From Galbibacter marinus (GTDB lineage: Bacteria > Bacteroidota > Bacteroidia > Flavobacteriales > Flavobacteriaceae), in the NCBI RefSeq assembly GCF_000300875.1, contig NZ_AMSG01000001.1, positions 334,437 to 398,436 on the forward strand: 64,000 nucleotides of DNA. Reading direction: 5' to 3'. Each line of letters opens with the position of its first letter. The stretch's first letter is position 1. Made by a program: the position numbers and the translations under genes. The notes beneath the pieces are model-generated. The model was not told the DNA's origin, did not search any database, and saw nothing but the letters and a program-made list of their open reading frames with translations. This document shows positions 25,609 through 33,395 of this stretch, piece after piece.

Positions 25609-26937
25609 CTATATGGCATTCACGTATTTTCGTTTGAATTTGATCACTAATGAAATTCCTCTTATGAGCATCCATACAAAGAAAGCAATCCAAATGGCAT
25701 GTAATTTCCAGCCTATAGAATCAAATAAAAGTAAGGTAGGTGTGAATCCGAGAAAGGTAGCCGCTAAGAGTACGTTCCTTAAATAAGCAGCTTCTCCCAG
25801 TCCTTTAAAAATTCCATCAAACATAAAGGCTATCGCATTGACAGGTTGCATTAAAAGAACAATCCAGAAAGCTGATGAGAATAGAACTAGCACGGTTTCC
25901 TCTTTGTTGAATAAAAGCCCTATTTGATTGTAAAAAATAGCACATATGCCCATTAGAATAAGAGAGATTATAATGGCGTATTTAGAAATGTCTATACTGA
26001 GAAGCCATAATTTTTTATATTGTTTTCCACCGAGTAATTTTCCTGATATAGCATTTCCTGCACTAGCATAGCCATCAACAAAAAAGGAAAAGAATAACCA
26101 TATATTCATCAGAATACTTTGTGCTGCAATATAAGTTTCCCCATATCCAGTGGCATAAGCATTGGCTAGATAAATTGCGAAGTTAAGTGAAGTGGCACGG
26201 ACAAATAAATTTAGACTCAATCCCAATAGTCTTTTCATTTGTGGGTTAACCTTAAATCGCAATGATAGTCCAAAAGGGGTTTTAGTAAAAAAAAAATACA
26301 AGGCCATACCAAACATAACAAGTTGGGCAACTACACTAGCGTATGCAGCACCTTTCATATGCATCGCAGGAATAATACCATCAATACCATAAACTAGAAT
26401 AATGTCTAGGACAACATTTACTAGAGCACCTGTAAGGCTACATTTCATAGCCCATAGCGTGTTTTGCAAGCCCCTAAAGACTCCAAAAATGGCAAAGGTT
26501 ACTAAAGTAAGAGGATAGCCAATGGCTCTTATTGTGTAATAGTCTTTAGCATATTCTAGCAATAGGCCTTCGGCATTATATAGCTGGAAAATTTCTTCAA
26601 CCAGTATAGTGGTGCTAATGTATATGATTATACTTAGTATTAAATTAAAAGCAAGAGCCTGAGGTATTAAAGTTTTAATGGCATTTATACGATTTGAACC
26701 TAGGTGTTGGGAAACGATCGCAGAAATGGCTGTTTTTGTTTGTGCAACAATCCAGATAATGGCCGAAAGGAAAGAACCTACAATACCTGCAGCAGCCAAA
26801 GCTTCAACAGGATTTTCCTTAACGTTACCGATCACAGCTATATCAGTTAATGAAATTAACGGCTCAGCTATACCAGCAATAATAGCTGGAATGGCAAGTT
26901 TGTTAATTTCTTTAAAGCTTATTTTAGTTTTTTCCAT
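25609..26937 (-). CDS. MATE family efflux transporter
   Basis: Integral inner-membrane protein of 442 aa with about 12 hydrophobic segments. The N-terminal EINKLAIPAIIAGIAEPLIS and DIAVIGN, together with the repeat-like second half, match the MATE (DinF-like) family, which exports organic cations or drugs with Na+ or H+. The chosen start is the ATG at 26937 (MEKTKISFK); an in-frame ATG four codons upstream at 26949 is the alternative. The substrate is not predictable. Confidence 0.88.
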   Translation of the reverse strand: MEKTKISFKEINKLAIPAIIAGIAEPLISLTDIAVIGNVKENPVEALAAAGIVGSFLSAIIWIVAQTKTAISAIVSQHLGSNRINAIKTLIPQALAFNLILSIIIYISTTILVEEIFQLYNAEGLLLEYAKDYYTIRAIGYPLTLVTFAIFGVFRGLQNTLWAMKCSLTGALVNVVLDIILVYGIDGIIPAMHMKGAAYASVVAQLVMFGMALYFFFTKTPFGLSLRFKVNPQMKRLLGLSLNLFVRATSLNFAIYLANAYATGYGETYIAAQSILMNIWLFFSFFVDGYASAGNAISGKLLGGKQYKKLWLLSIDISKYAIIISLILMGICAIFYNQIGLLFNKEETVLVLFSSAFWIVLLMQPVNAIAFMFDGIFKGLGEAAYLRNVLLAATFLGFTPTLLLFDSIGWKLHAIWIAFFVWMLIRGISLVIKFKRKYVNAI

Positions 26938-27052
26938 ATGTTGCCTCATAGAAATCCAGACAATGGTCAGACTTAAATTTTTTGTTTAAATTTAAGTGCA
27001 AATGTACTGAAGCTAAGCACAACAACATACTACACCTTAAATTTTACACCAA

Positions 27053-27847
27053 ATGAGAAATATTTTAGTTCCTATTGGCACCACTGAGAACGCGGTTAAA
27101 ACATTACAATATGCTATAGATTTTGCCGAATTCATGGATTCTAATGTGTATGTTATGCAAGCCTTCACCTTGATTACCAAGGCAGGAGGTTTGGCCAATG
27201 TGGAAAAGGCTGTTGTTAAATCGACAACAAATCAACTTGATGAAATTGTTAGTCAGGTTGACAAAAAGGACGTCTCTGTTACTATTGCCGCTTATAACGG
27301 GGATGTGGTAGACGGTGTAAAGGCGATCAATAAGCAATATGGAATTGATCTCATTATTTTAGAGCCAAAAACAACTGATATTAGAGAAGAGGTGTTTTTG
27401 GGAAATACTTCTGGGAGTATTATTAAACAAACCAATATACCGACACTTATCATTCCTGAAGGAAATTCATTTTATCATTATAAAAACGGATTGGTTGCCT
27501 TTAAGTCAGGAATTGTCAATCATGAATCGATTCTCGATGCTTTAATACAGTTTAAAAATGCATTTAAGTTATATTTAAACCTTTTATTGGTCAAAACTCC
27601 TAAGTATACAGCAGAAGATTTGGTTTTAAATCCCATCTTAGAAAGTTTAAGTGATTCTCTGAAAACCTCTGAAAACACTAGTACTTTCGAGGGTGTGCTA
27701 GAACATTTTCAGACCAATCAACCTGATATTTTAATTGTTTTTAGAAGAAAACGTGGATTTTTTACCAAGTTATGGGAAAAAAATATAATTTTGAAGCGCG
27801 AATTTAGATGCTCAATCCCATTGTTGGTTTTGAGCGTTAAGAAATAA
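27053..27847 (+). CDS. Universal stress protein, UspA family
   Basis: A 264-residue cytoplasmic protein. The first half is a clear Usp domain: MRNILVPIGTTENAVKTLQY at the start, DFAEFMDSNVYVMQAF, DLIILEPKTT and the nucleotide-loop-like GNTSGSIIKQTNIPTLIIPEG. The second half is a degenerate Usp-like repeat without the nucleotide loop. Tandem-Usp proteins of this length are frequent in Flavobacteriaceae. The role in stress tolerance is known only in general for the family. It directly precedes tRNA-Ala, 35 nt away. Confidence 0.85.
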   Translation: MRNILVPIGTTENAVKTLQYAIDFAEFMDSNVYVMQAFTLITKAGGLANVEKAVVKSTTNQLDEIVSQVDKKDVSVTIAAYNGDVVDGVKAINKQYGIDLIILEPKTTDIREEVFLGNTSGSIIKQTNIPTLIIPEGNSFYHYKNGLVAFKSGIVNHESILDALIQFKNAFKLYLNLLLVKTPKYTAEDLVLNPILESLSDSLKTSENTSTFEGVLEHFQTNQPDILIVFRRKRGFFTKLWEKNIILKREFRCSIPLLVLSVKK

Positions 27848-27882
27848 GCAAAGCACAATTTTAAATATAAAATAGCTTATTT

Positions 27883-27956
27883 GGGGCATTAGCTCAGCTG
27901 GCTAGAGCGCTACACTGGCAGTGTAGAGGTCATCGGTTCGACTCCGTTATGCTCCA
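27883..27956 (+). tRNA. tRNA-Ala (GGC)
   Basis: A 74-nt cloverleaf: acceptor GGGGCAT pairs with ATGCTCC, the D-arm is GCTCAGCTGGCTAGAGC, the anticodon stem CTACA/TGTAG encloses the loop CTGGCAG with anticodon GGC (codon GCC, alanine), and the T-arm has GGTTCGACTCC. CCA is not encoded, as is common in Bacteroidota. It marks the left edge of the accessory stretch. Confidence 0.95.
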
Positions 27957-27962
27957 CAAACG

Positions 27963-28004
27963 AAACCTGTAATTTCTTTACTGTAAAGTGATTATGGGTT
28001 TTTT
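27963..28004 (+). terminator. Terminator-like nested hairpin after tRNA-Ala
   Basis: Successive paired blocks AAACC/GGGTTT, TAAT/ATTA and CTTTAC/GTAAAG form a nested stem followed by a run of T (TTTTTTG). This fits a rho-independent terminator of the tRNA transcript. Confidence 0.65.
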
Positions 28005-28011
28005 GTTTTTA

Positions 28012-28346
28012 AATATGTACGATTTTAGTATGATTAAATATCTTTTAACTAATTTTTGTTATGCTCATACTATGGCAACTTTCGTAAATTAGTATATCGT
28101 AATATATGTATTCTTTATAGATTGAAACTATGTAGGTTGTTTATTTTCAATAAAGTAAAGAATGATTTTATATGATAGTGAAATTTAAAATCAATAATCA
28201 TTATTTGAGGATTGGGGTGTAAGGTAAAACACCTCTATAGCTTTATCTAGTTAGCCCTTGTCATTCTTTGTAAGAATATACACATTATAAAATTTGTTAA
28301 TTTTTATAGTAAAAAACTATATAGTAGAAGATTATTCATTGTGATC
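28012..28346. other. AT-rich stretch without recognised gene
   Basis: Between the tRNA terminator and the XRE gene no reading frame, RNA gene or repeat of note was recognised. It is distinctly AT-rich. A 9-nt copy of tRNA sequence (GTTATGCTC) at 28058-28066 is too short to call an attachment site. Confidence 0.5.
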
Positions 28347-28595
28347 TCATGAGCTTTCATTATTATGTAATTTTCTCCCTAATAATAATGTTATATCCAC
28401 CTTTAAGGCAGCTGCTATTTTATGAAGCGTCAATATTGTTGTGTTTATCTCTGCCCTTTCTATTCTTCCTACTTGGTTTTTGGGGACTTCCGCCTCATTT
28501 GCTAGTTCAAATTGAGACAATCCCTTATCTGTTCGGAGTTTTTTTATATTCTCTCCAACTTTCCTAAGTACCTGTATTTCCTCTTTACTAAACAC
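28347..28595 (-). CDS. XRE-family helix-turn-helix regulator
   Basis: An 82-residue DNA-binding protein that is almost only one Cro/C1-type HTH: NIKKLRTDKGLSQFELANEA (helices 1-2), EVPKNQVGRIERAE (recognition helix) and TLHKIAAALKVDITLLL. The start is a GTG at 28595; a shorter start is possible. Such small XRE proteins usually regulate adjacent mobile-element or cargo genes. It is divergent from the three unrecognised plus-strand genes beginning at 28796. Confidence 0.85.
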   Translation of the reverse strand: MFSKEEIQVLRKVGENIKKLRTDKGLSQFELANEAEVPKNQVGRIERAEINTTILTLHKIAAALKVDITLLLGRKLHNNESS

Positions 28596-28633
28596 AGGCT
28601 AAAATTGAGGTTAATCAAAATTATATTCGGACA

Positions 28634-28643
28634 CACATATGTG
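28634..28643. promoter_or_regulatory. Palindrome CACATATGTG upstream of XRE gene
   Basis: A perfect 10-nt palindrome lies 39 nt before the start of the XRE gene, in the divergent gap to the unknown genes. It could be the operator of that regulator. The site is short and could be chance. Confidence 0.3.
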
Positions 28644-28795
28644 GTAGATGGTTGAAATTTACTATTATTGTACAATAAAAATTCTTGGATTAAGGAAACC
28701 CGTAAGGAGATATAGCCTACCGTCAATATTTTTGAAGAAACCTAAATTACGTATAGTTATAATCGTATAATAAATCTTAAATCAATTAAAAAATT

Positions 28796-29209
28796 ATGGT
28801 CGATGAAACCTTTTCAATCTTAGATGATTTAACAAAAAATCAAAAATTTACAATTATAGTCGTTTTAAGGATTTTTAATAGTGGAAATGAAGATACAAAT
28901 ATTCAAAGAAAAAGAGATCGTGTTATTTCACATATTGAAAATGACTTAAAACTAAAACATGCTGAAGTTGAAACATATATTAACAATAGTGCTCCCGAAG
29001 TTATTGGTCGTGAATTATTGAATTTACGGGAAATGCAGAAAGAATTTTTGATCGCTTTAGCTTATGATGTATTGTTTTGCATTGGAAAACCGAGTGAAAG
29101 AGATCTCATGATCATGGAGAATGTTTTCAATCAGATCATTGGAATTGATCGAACAAAATTTTCTAAATCTCTTGAAAAAATCCATGTTTTAAAAAATCAT
29201 TTCCAATAA
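28796..29209 (+). CDS. Hypothetical protein, weakly TerB-like
   Basis: A 137-residue protein that I do not recognise with certainty. It is mostly helical and charged. The C-terminal half (ELLNLREMQKEFLIALAYDV and GKPSERDLMIMENVF, then GIDRTKF) has the spacing of TerB/DjlA-like helical domains, which suggests a distant relative, but the conserved acidic metal site is not clear. No signal peptide or membrane segment. AT-rich codon use sets it apart from the core genes. It is the first of three consecutive unrecognised plus-strand genes. Confidence 0.6.
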   Translation: MVDETFSILDDLTKNQKFTIIVVLRIFNSGNEDTNIQRKRDRVISHIENDLKLKHAEVETYINNSAPEVIGRELLNLREMQKEFLIALAYDVLFCIGKPSERDLMIMENVFNQIIGIDRTKFSKSLEKIHVLKNHFQ

Positions 29210-29310
29210 AAACAAGCTTAGCAATTAATAATATGTTAATGGAAACGGAAACAAGGAAGACTTAATCTAAATATTAAAAAATCTATGAGAAATATTAATA
29301 GAATTGAGCT

Positions 29311-29697
29311 ATGATTTGGGTAATAACAGTTTTAGCCATCATAGCTTTTCTTTTCTTTAAGGACAAAGGAGAAGAAAATAAAAGAATTGCAAAACAGGGA
29401 GGTGTAAAGCAGAAATATGGAATTTTAATAAACTATATTTTATCGTCTCACCCCCAAATGGAAGTTCAGAAGCTAAATACAGATTCTATAACAATGGCAG
29501 TAATAGAACCTGGAGTTAGAACAGAGTTTTCAATAAGACATGGTTTTGAAAGTGTTAGTGTTTTTTGGCGGCATTATAGCGCAGGTTTTGGAAATCACAG
29601 ACTAAACTGGACTTTCCCAGAGTTTCAATCGCAAGAAGAAATGATTAATGAGATTGAAGGTGATATAGCAGCTTATGAACATAAGCTCTTATTTTAA
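29311..29697 (+). CDS. Hypothetical protein with one N-terminal membrane segment
   Basis: A 128-residue protein that I do not recognise. Residues 2-16 (IWVITVLAIIAFLFF) form a membrane anchor, followed by a charged stretch and a soluble domain with FSIRHGFESVSVFWRH and LNWTFPEF. The end is a helical EEMINEIEGDIAAYEHK. The first ATG at 29311 fits the hydrophobic start. Gap to the next gene is 41 nt, so the two may be co-transcribed. Confidence 0.6.
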   Translation: MIWVITVLAIIAFLFFKDKGEENKRIAKQGGVKQKYGILINYILSSHPQMEVQKLNTDSITMAVIEPGVRTEFSIRHGFESVSVFWRHYSAGFGNHRLNWTFPEFQSQEEMINEIEGDIAAYEHKLLF

Positions 29698-29738
29698 AAA
29701 ATGCATTTTGATTATTATAAAACTTATTACTTATTCTA

Positions 29739-30491
29739 ATGGAGCATAAACTTGATTATAACGAAACCTACAAGAGGTTTTACGAGAGTAAAGAACAATT
29801 TTACCCAGAAATTGTGGCTATAATTGAAATGTTTATTGAAGATGAAGTAAATAATATATGGGAAAGAAATAAAAAGTATAACAACTTTACTACAAATTTG
29901 ACTAAAGAAAAGGTTCGCGAACTGTATGTTGTCGACCCTTATAGTTGGGATGGATCTTTCTCAGGTATTGAAAGTAGATCAATCAAATTAAAGAATCTAA
30001 CCAAGCATTTAAAAAAAGTAGAAAAAAAATTAAAACGAGAAAAATACTCCCCTCCTAAAAAAAGTAATAAATTTAATTTTTTAAGAAAAGCAATAGGCTC
30101 CGCACCCATTTCCTCAGAGGAAATTGGAAAGTTTTACTATTATTCAAGCTATACGAGAACTGGGAATAATTGGTTTGATATAGATTTAACGTATATTAAA
30201 AAAGAAGAGTTTCAATTTAAATTGAATCATTACAAAACCACTTCAATAAAAATAGAGATACTTTCAACTCATGGAAACAAATTTTTTGATTTAAAAAGTC
30301 CCCCAGAATACCACAATGATAAGATTGTTTTTAAATTATTTGATTTTACCACTAGAGAAAATATCTCTCTTATCCTAAGCGATATGTTTGCTTTCTTTAT
30401 GATAGAGCATTCAAAAAAAGGTTGGATGTATTACAAAGAACAGAAGTATATTGATATTCGGATTGATATAGATCGTAAACTGAATCAATAA
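29739..30491 (+). CDS. Hypothetical protein, lysine- and aromatic-rich
   Basis: A 250-residue protein without recognisable family. Residues 1-60 are helical (YKRFYESKEQFYPEIVAIIE), residues 85-110 are very lysine-rich (KHLKKVEKKLKREK), and the remainder alternates aromatic and charged residues in beta-like runs (WFDIDLTYIKKEEFQFKL). No signal peptide or membrane segment. Very AT-rich, like its two upstream neighbours, which suggests they arrived together. Function unknown. Confidence 0.6.
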   Translation: MEHKLDYNETYKRFYESKEQFYPEIVAIIEMFIEDEVNNIWERNKKYNNFTTNLTKEKVRELYVVDPYSWDGSFSGIESRSIKLKNLTKHLKKVEKKLKREKYSPPKKSNKFNFLRKAIGSAPISSEEIGKFYYYSSYTRTGNNWFDIDLTYIKKEEFQFKLNHYKTTSIKIEILSTHGNKFFDLKSPPEYHNDKIVFKLFDFTTRENISLILSDMFAFFMIEHSKKGWMYYKEQKYIDIRIDIDRKLNQ

Positions 30492-30681
30492 ATGGTAAGG
30501 GAAATAGCTATGGGCTGCCCAACATCTCTCTCTTATGAATGATATTGTTATCCAAAAATTGTTGGGAAAGAGTCGTCTGTCGGGAATTATATTCATTCCA
30601 AAACAATACCCAACCAAGCCAAAAACTCGATTGGGTAATTTTGGATAAAAAGTCATAAGTATTATAACTGACATTTACTCC

Positions 30682-31032
30682 CTATGCTGCTTCTTGATAG
30701 AATTCTTCTTTACAATTCATCATTTCTTGAAACTTTTTATGGAGTAAATCCCTAATGAGTAATCTAGTGTGATTTAAACCATATTCTTCAATATACCTAT
30801 TGCAATCTCTCTTAACTCTAGAGTAAACTTTGTAAGAAACTGCTTGTTTTAGACTATCCCAGTAATAAGGATTTGTACAGTCGCAAATCAATCCTATATG
30901 GCGCTTATCTAAGACTTTCTCCATGCCTTTAAGGTCTATTATTAGTAACTTATCAAATTGCTCTAACAGGAGCTGAAAAAGCCTAAATATAACATCCTGA
31001 CTTCGTAAATCTTTAAGGTTATAAATTTGCAT
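30682..31032 (-). pseudogene. C-terminal part of amber-split replication-initiator-like gene
   Basis: This 116-residue frame is in the same reading frame as the gene at 31036-31605 and begins two codons after its TAG stop. Its first part, IYNLKDLRSQDVIFRLFQLL, reads as the continuation expected after the RFEIKITR segment of the upstream half. It is therefore best treated as the tail of one gene of about 307 codons broken by a single amber codon. Independent translation from the ATG at 31032 is possible. Confidence 0.65.
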
Positions 31033-31035
31033 TTT

Positions 31036-31605
31036 CTACAATAACCGAGAACGAGTTATTTTTATCTCAAATCTCACAACATTTCCCTTTTGCTTGTAAT
31101 GCTTGGTCTTATTATATATCTTAAAAGAATAATCTGTTCTTTTAAACTCCCTATAATTACCTTTTCCATTAAAGGTCTCGTTTCGATTCGGAGCTTTAAA
31201 ATCATACATTAAAAGCATATGATCTAAAAAGCGGTCTGCATCTATTGGTAAATCGATATTCAAGCCAAACTCTAAGTTTGTGATTTTAGTTTCCTCTGGT
31301 CGAACATACAATTCATCACACATAAAATCTAATGTTTGTTCAAGTTCGCAAAAACTAAAGTCATTATAATTGTGTTCTTTACGGTCAAGAATTAAGTTGT
31401 GTAACTTATGCAAGCTTCCTTTAATGAATGAGCTTTTCTTTAGTAAATTTACCTGCATATTGTAATACATTCCCTTTTTGGGGTATTCTTCAATTTCCCC
31501 TGTTTGACGATTAAACTTTGATTTAAGCTCAACTGTTTGCTTTTCTTCCGTTCTAAAATCAAAACTCCCTTTGTCTAGAACATAAAACTTAACATTATCT
31601 ATCAT
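31036..31605 (-). pseudogene. Replication-initiator-like protein (phage/plasmid gene II type), N-terminal part
   Basis: A 189-residue frame starting MIDNVKFYVLDKG and containing ETKITNLEFGLNIDLP, REFKRTDYSFKIYNKT and NVVRFEIKITR. This order resembles the replication proteins of small phages, plasmids and integrative elements of Flavobacteriaceae (gene II/X type), which nick DNA to begin rolling-circle replication. Resemblance is by recall of the pattern, and the catalytic tyrosine could not be fixed. The gene ends in a TAG after RSRLL, and the same frame continues in 30682-31032. It overlaps the upstream HTH gene by one base, suggesting coupling. Confidence 0.5.
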
Positions 31606-31934
31606 TAGGCTACGTTTTTAAATGGTTCATAATTAACTGTTCTTGGGTTGTTCAGTGGCGCTAAACAATTTAATACCTCGTTTTTTTTGTAATACCGTTG
31701 GTGCTTGATGCTGTATTGAGGAATAATACCATCTCTGACCCAACGCCATAGCGTAGAAGAGTCAATTTTTAATAGACTGCAAGTCTCCTTTGGCGTTAAT
31801 AACTCATCAACTGCTTTAGGTTGACTAAGTTCCTTTTTGAAATCTTTTAAAAGGTTTTCGACTGTGTTCTTAATAAGGGATTGTAATTCTTTTACCTCTA
31901 GCCCTTGCATGAAAAGGTGTTTCTCTTTAATCAT
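31605..31934 (-). CDS. Helix-turn-helix (excisionase-like) protein
   Basis: A 109-residue protein. The N-terminal 45 residues form an amphipathic helix (LQSLIKNTVENLLKDFKKEL). Residues 45-90 are a winged HTH of the excisionase/MerR-like DNA-binding type: LLTPKETCSLLKIDSSTLWR, then WVRDGIIPQYSIKHQRYYKK. Proteins of this kind sit upstream of initiator or relaxase genes in Bacteroidota mobile elements and control excision or replication. Here it directly precedes the replication-initiator-like gene. Confidence 0.8.
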   Translation of the reverse strand: MIKEKHLFMQGLEVKELQSLIKNTVENLLKDFKKELSQPKAVDELLTPKETCSLLKIDSSTLWRWVRDGIIPQYSIKHQRYYKKNEVLNCLAPLNNPRTVNYEPFKNVA

Positions 31935-32008
31935 AAATGTTATTTTAATAATTTATGATGCAAAGATGAGGGAAGGGAAATCGGGGAAAAATAAGGGAAA
32001 AAATAAAT

Positions 32009-32029
32009 TTGAAAACACAATGTTTTCAA
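32009..32029. repeat. Perfect inverted repeat TTGAAAACA-caa-TGTTTTCAA
   Basis: Nine-nt arms with a 3-nt spacer lie 75 nt upstream of the HTH/initiator pair. Four GGGAA words at 31970, 31975, 31984 and 31995 lie between it and the gene. The repeat could be an operator of the HTH protein or part of an old replication origin. Confidence 0.45.
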
Positions 32030-32129
32030 GGTCTACGAGGTGAAAAAAAATATTTAAGGGATTTGTTTTAACTTTTCCCTTTTGATTTTGGCAATACCAT
32101 CTATTTTATCCAAAAATTTATCATAGGAT

Positions 32130-32699
32130 TTAAAAGGATAATGCCTGTTTTATGGTAAAAGAAAAATAGTCTTTTAAAATTCTACGCGTATGCACATCTA
32201 TAATTGAGAGCAAATAAGCGTTTTTACCGGCACTTGGGATCCATACCATCTTGATGTCCATTTCTAGACACTCCATGGGTCTGGAGGTCTTTACTTTGCG
32301 AAACTTCACAAATTTACGTCCAGCTCCACTACGTTTAATTCGGTTTTCTAGTTTTAGCAATCCAGCGGTTTTCATAATTCGGTATAGTTTCTTATGGTTG
32401 ATAAGATATCCGTCTCTCTTTAAATAGGATGTCATAAGCCGATATCCACAATCAATGAATTCATGTGCAAGCAACCTATGAACAGCATCTAATACGATGG
32501 GTTCTTCTACCCAGCCATGGGTCTTGTTATAGGTTAGTTTAGAGGGTTTGTTTCCCTTCTTCCCTTTACTGGGTTTTCTATAATAACTACTCGGTACTAA
32601 CCCAACTATCTGGATAATCCAGGACTTACTACACTTATGCTTCTTATAGATAAAGTCTACTAAATCTTTCTTGGATCGGATGTCCCAAACTTTTTTTTT
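32130..32699 (-). pseudogene. IS3-family transposase OrfB, C-terminally truncated
   Basis: Reading from the A9G slippage run, the frame is open for about 189 codons: VWDIRSKKDLVDFIYKKHKC, SWIIQIVGLVPSSYY, the HTH-like linker, then YLINHKKLYRIMKTAGLL and the start of the rve catalytic core, MECLEMDIKMVWIPSAGK with the first DDE aspartate, and SIIDVHTRR. It stops after FSFTIKQALSF, well short of the usual 270-300 residues, before the second D and the E. No standard start codon is at its beginning, as expected for translation by frameshift from OrfA. Confidence 0.8.
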
Positions 32700-32971
32700 A
32701 AAAGTTCCCGCTGTACTTCCAACTCTATTTCTTTATTCCCAAGGAGTTTACGAAGTACTCGGTTCTCTTCCTCTACTTGCTTAAACTCTTTACTCTTGTT
32801 GTCATAGGTAACTTTTAAGCCCGCTTCTCCTTTATGGTCAAACTTCTTCTTCCAACTATAAAAAGTTCCCGTGCTAACACTGTATTTCCTACAGGTCTCT
32901 ACAACTCCAATCTCTTCCGAGCAAGCTAGTATTTCTAACTTCTCTTTTAAACTCCATTTCTTGTATTTCAT
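32660..32971 (-). CDS. IS3-family transposase OrfA
   Basis: A 103-residue protein with the HTH of the IS3 OrfA (HTH_Tnp_1) family: WSLKEKLEILACSEEIGVVE, CRKYSVSTGTFYSWKKKF, followed by a leucine-zipper-like FKQVEEENRVLRKLLGNKEI. It ends shortly after the LLKKKF segment encoded by the A9G run, where ribosomes would shift to OrfB. Complete in itself, but its OrfB partner is truncated. Confidence 0.85.
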   Translation of the reverse strand: MKYKKWSLKEKLEILACSEEIGVVETCRKYSVSTGTFYSWKKKFDHKGEAGLKVTYDNKSKEFKQVEEENRVLRKLLGNKEIELEVQRELLKKKFGTSDPRKI

Positions 32972-33013
32972 ATTTCAAAGGTATAAATTGAAATTTAAAA
33001 TATCACTCCGATC

Positions 33014-33355
33014 TTATTGGGGGCTAAAATACATCATCTCTGATCTTAAAGAGGGGTAAATGTCAATATTCTGAAAGCTCCATACGATATTATAAAATTT
33101 TTCTATTTGAGCTTTAGCGGTGAAAAATTCGATTGCTTCTCTTCCGTTAAGAGGCACTCTAGTTACACAGGCCTCAACCGCCTTATATAAGATCTCCAAG
33201 TTGATTATGTCGTAAAGTGCAAATTTCTGTGATTGAATCAGATGAAATTCAGTGTATTTTTCTCCGCTAATCCTAACCAATATATTTTTTGCAAGATATA
33301 TTTTGTTATTAACTCTTTTCAATTTTAGTGAAACAATAACATCACTTATTTCCAT
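33014..33355 (-). CDS. Hypothetical protein
   Basis: A 113-residue frame with no family I recognise. It is predicted as beta-rich at the start (VIVSLKLKRVNNKIYLAKNI) and helical later (YDIINLEILYKAVEACVTR). No signal peptide or membrane segment. It starts 41 nt from the plus-strand SDR gene, in a divergent gap, and ends about 40 nt from the OrfA start of the IS remnant, so its 3' end may have been altered by the insertion. Coding status is moderate. Confidence 0.45.
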   Translation of the reverse strand: MEISDVIVSLKLKRVNNKIYLAKNILVRISGEKYTEFHLIQSQKFALYDIINLEILYKAVEACVTRVPLNGREAIEFFTAKAQIEKFYNIVWSFQNIDIYPSLRSEMMYFSPQ

Positions 33356-33395
33356 TGATGCGTATTATCTTTTACCTTTATAAAAAAGATTTTTT

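Larger units (their letters stand above)
32130..32971 (-). mobile_element. Truncated IS3-family insertion sequence
   Basis: OrfA and OrfB of an IS3-family element lie in the usual -1 frame relation, joined at an A9G slippery run (32691-32699 on the plus strand). The 3' part of OrfB, with the second aspartate and the glutamate of the DDE triad, is missing, and sequence after 32130 is unrelated. No terminal inverted repeats could be fixed. The element is therefore a dead remnant. Confidence 0.8.

Noticed and set aside
28058..28066. GTTATGCTC repeat of the tRNA-Ala 3' region as a possible attachment site
   Set aside because: Only 9 nt and lacking the rest of the T-arm; in AT-rich sequence this may be chance, and no matching copy was seen at the right edge of the island.
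30411..30674. 87-codon minus-strand frame overlapping the 3' end of the unknown gene at 29739-30491
   Set aside because: It overlaps a better coding frame and its composition is not protein-like. A 37-codon plus-strand frame at 30535-30648 was also left out for lack of support.
30990..31060. Pyrrolysine or other recoding at the TAG in the initiator-like gene
   Set aside because: No recoding machinery or element is visible; a nonsense mutation in a decaying mobile element is simpler.
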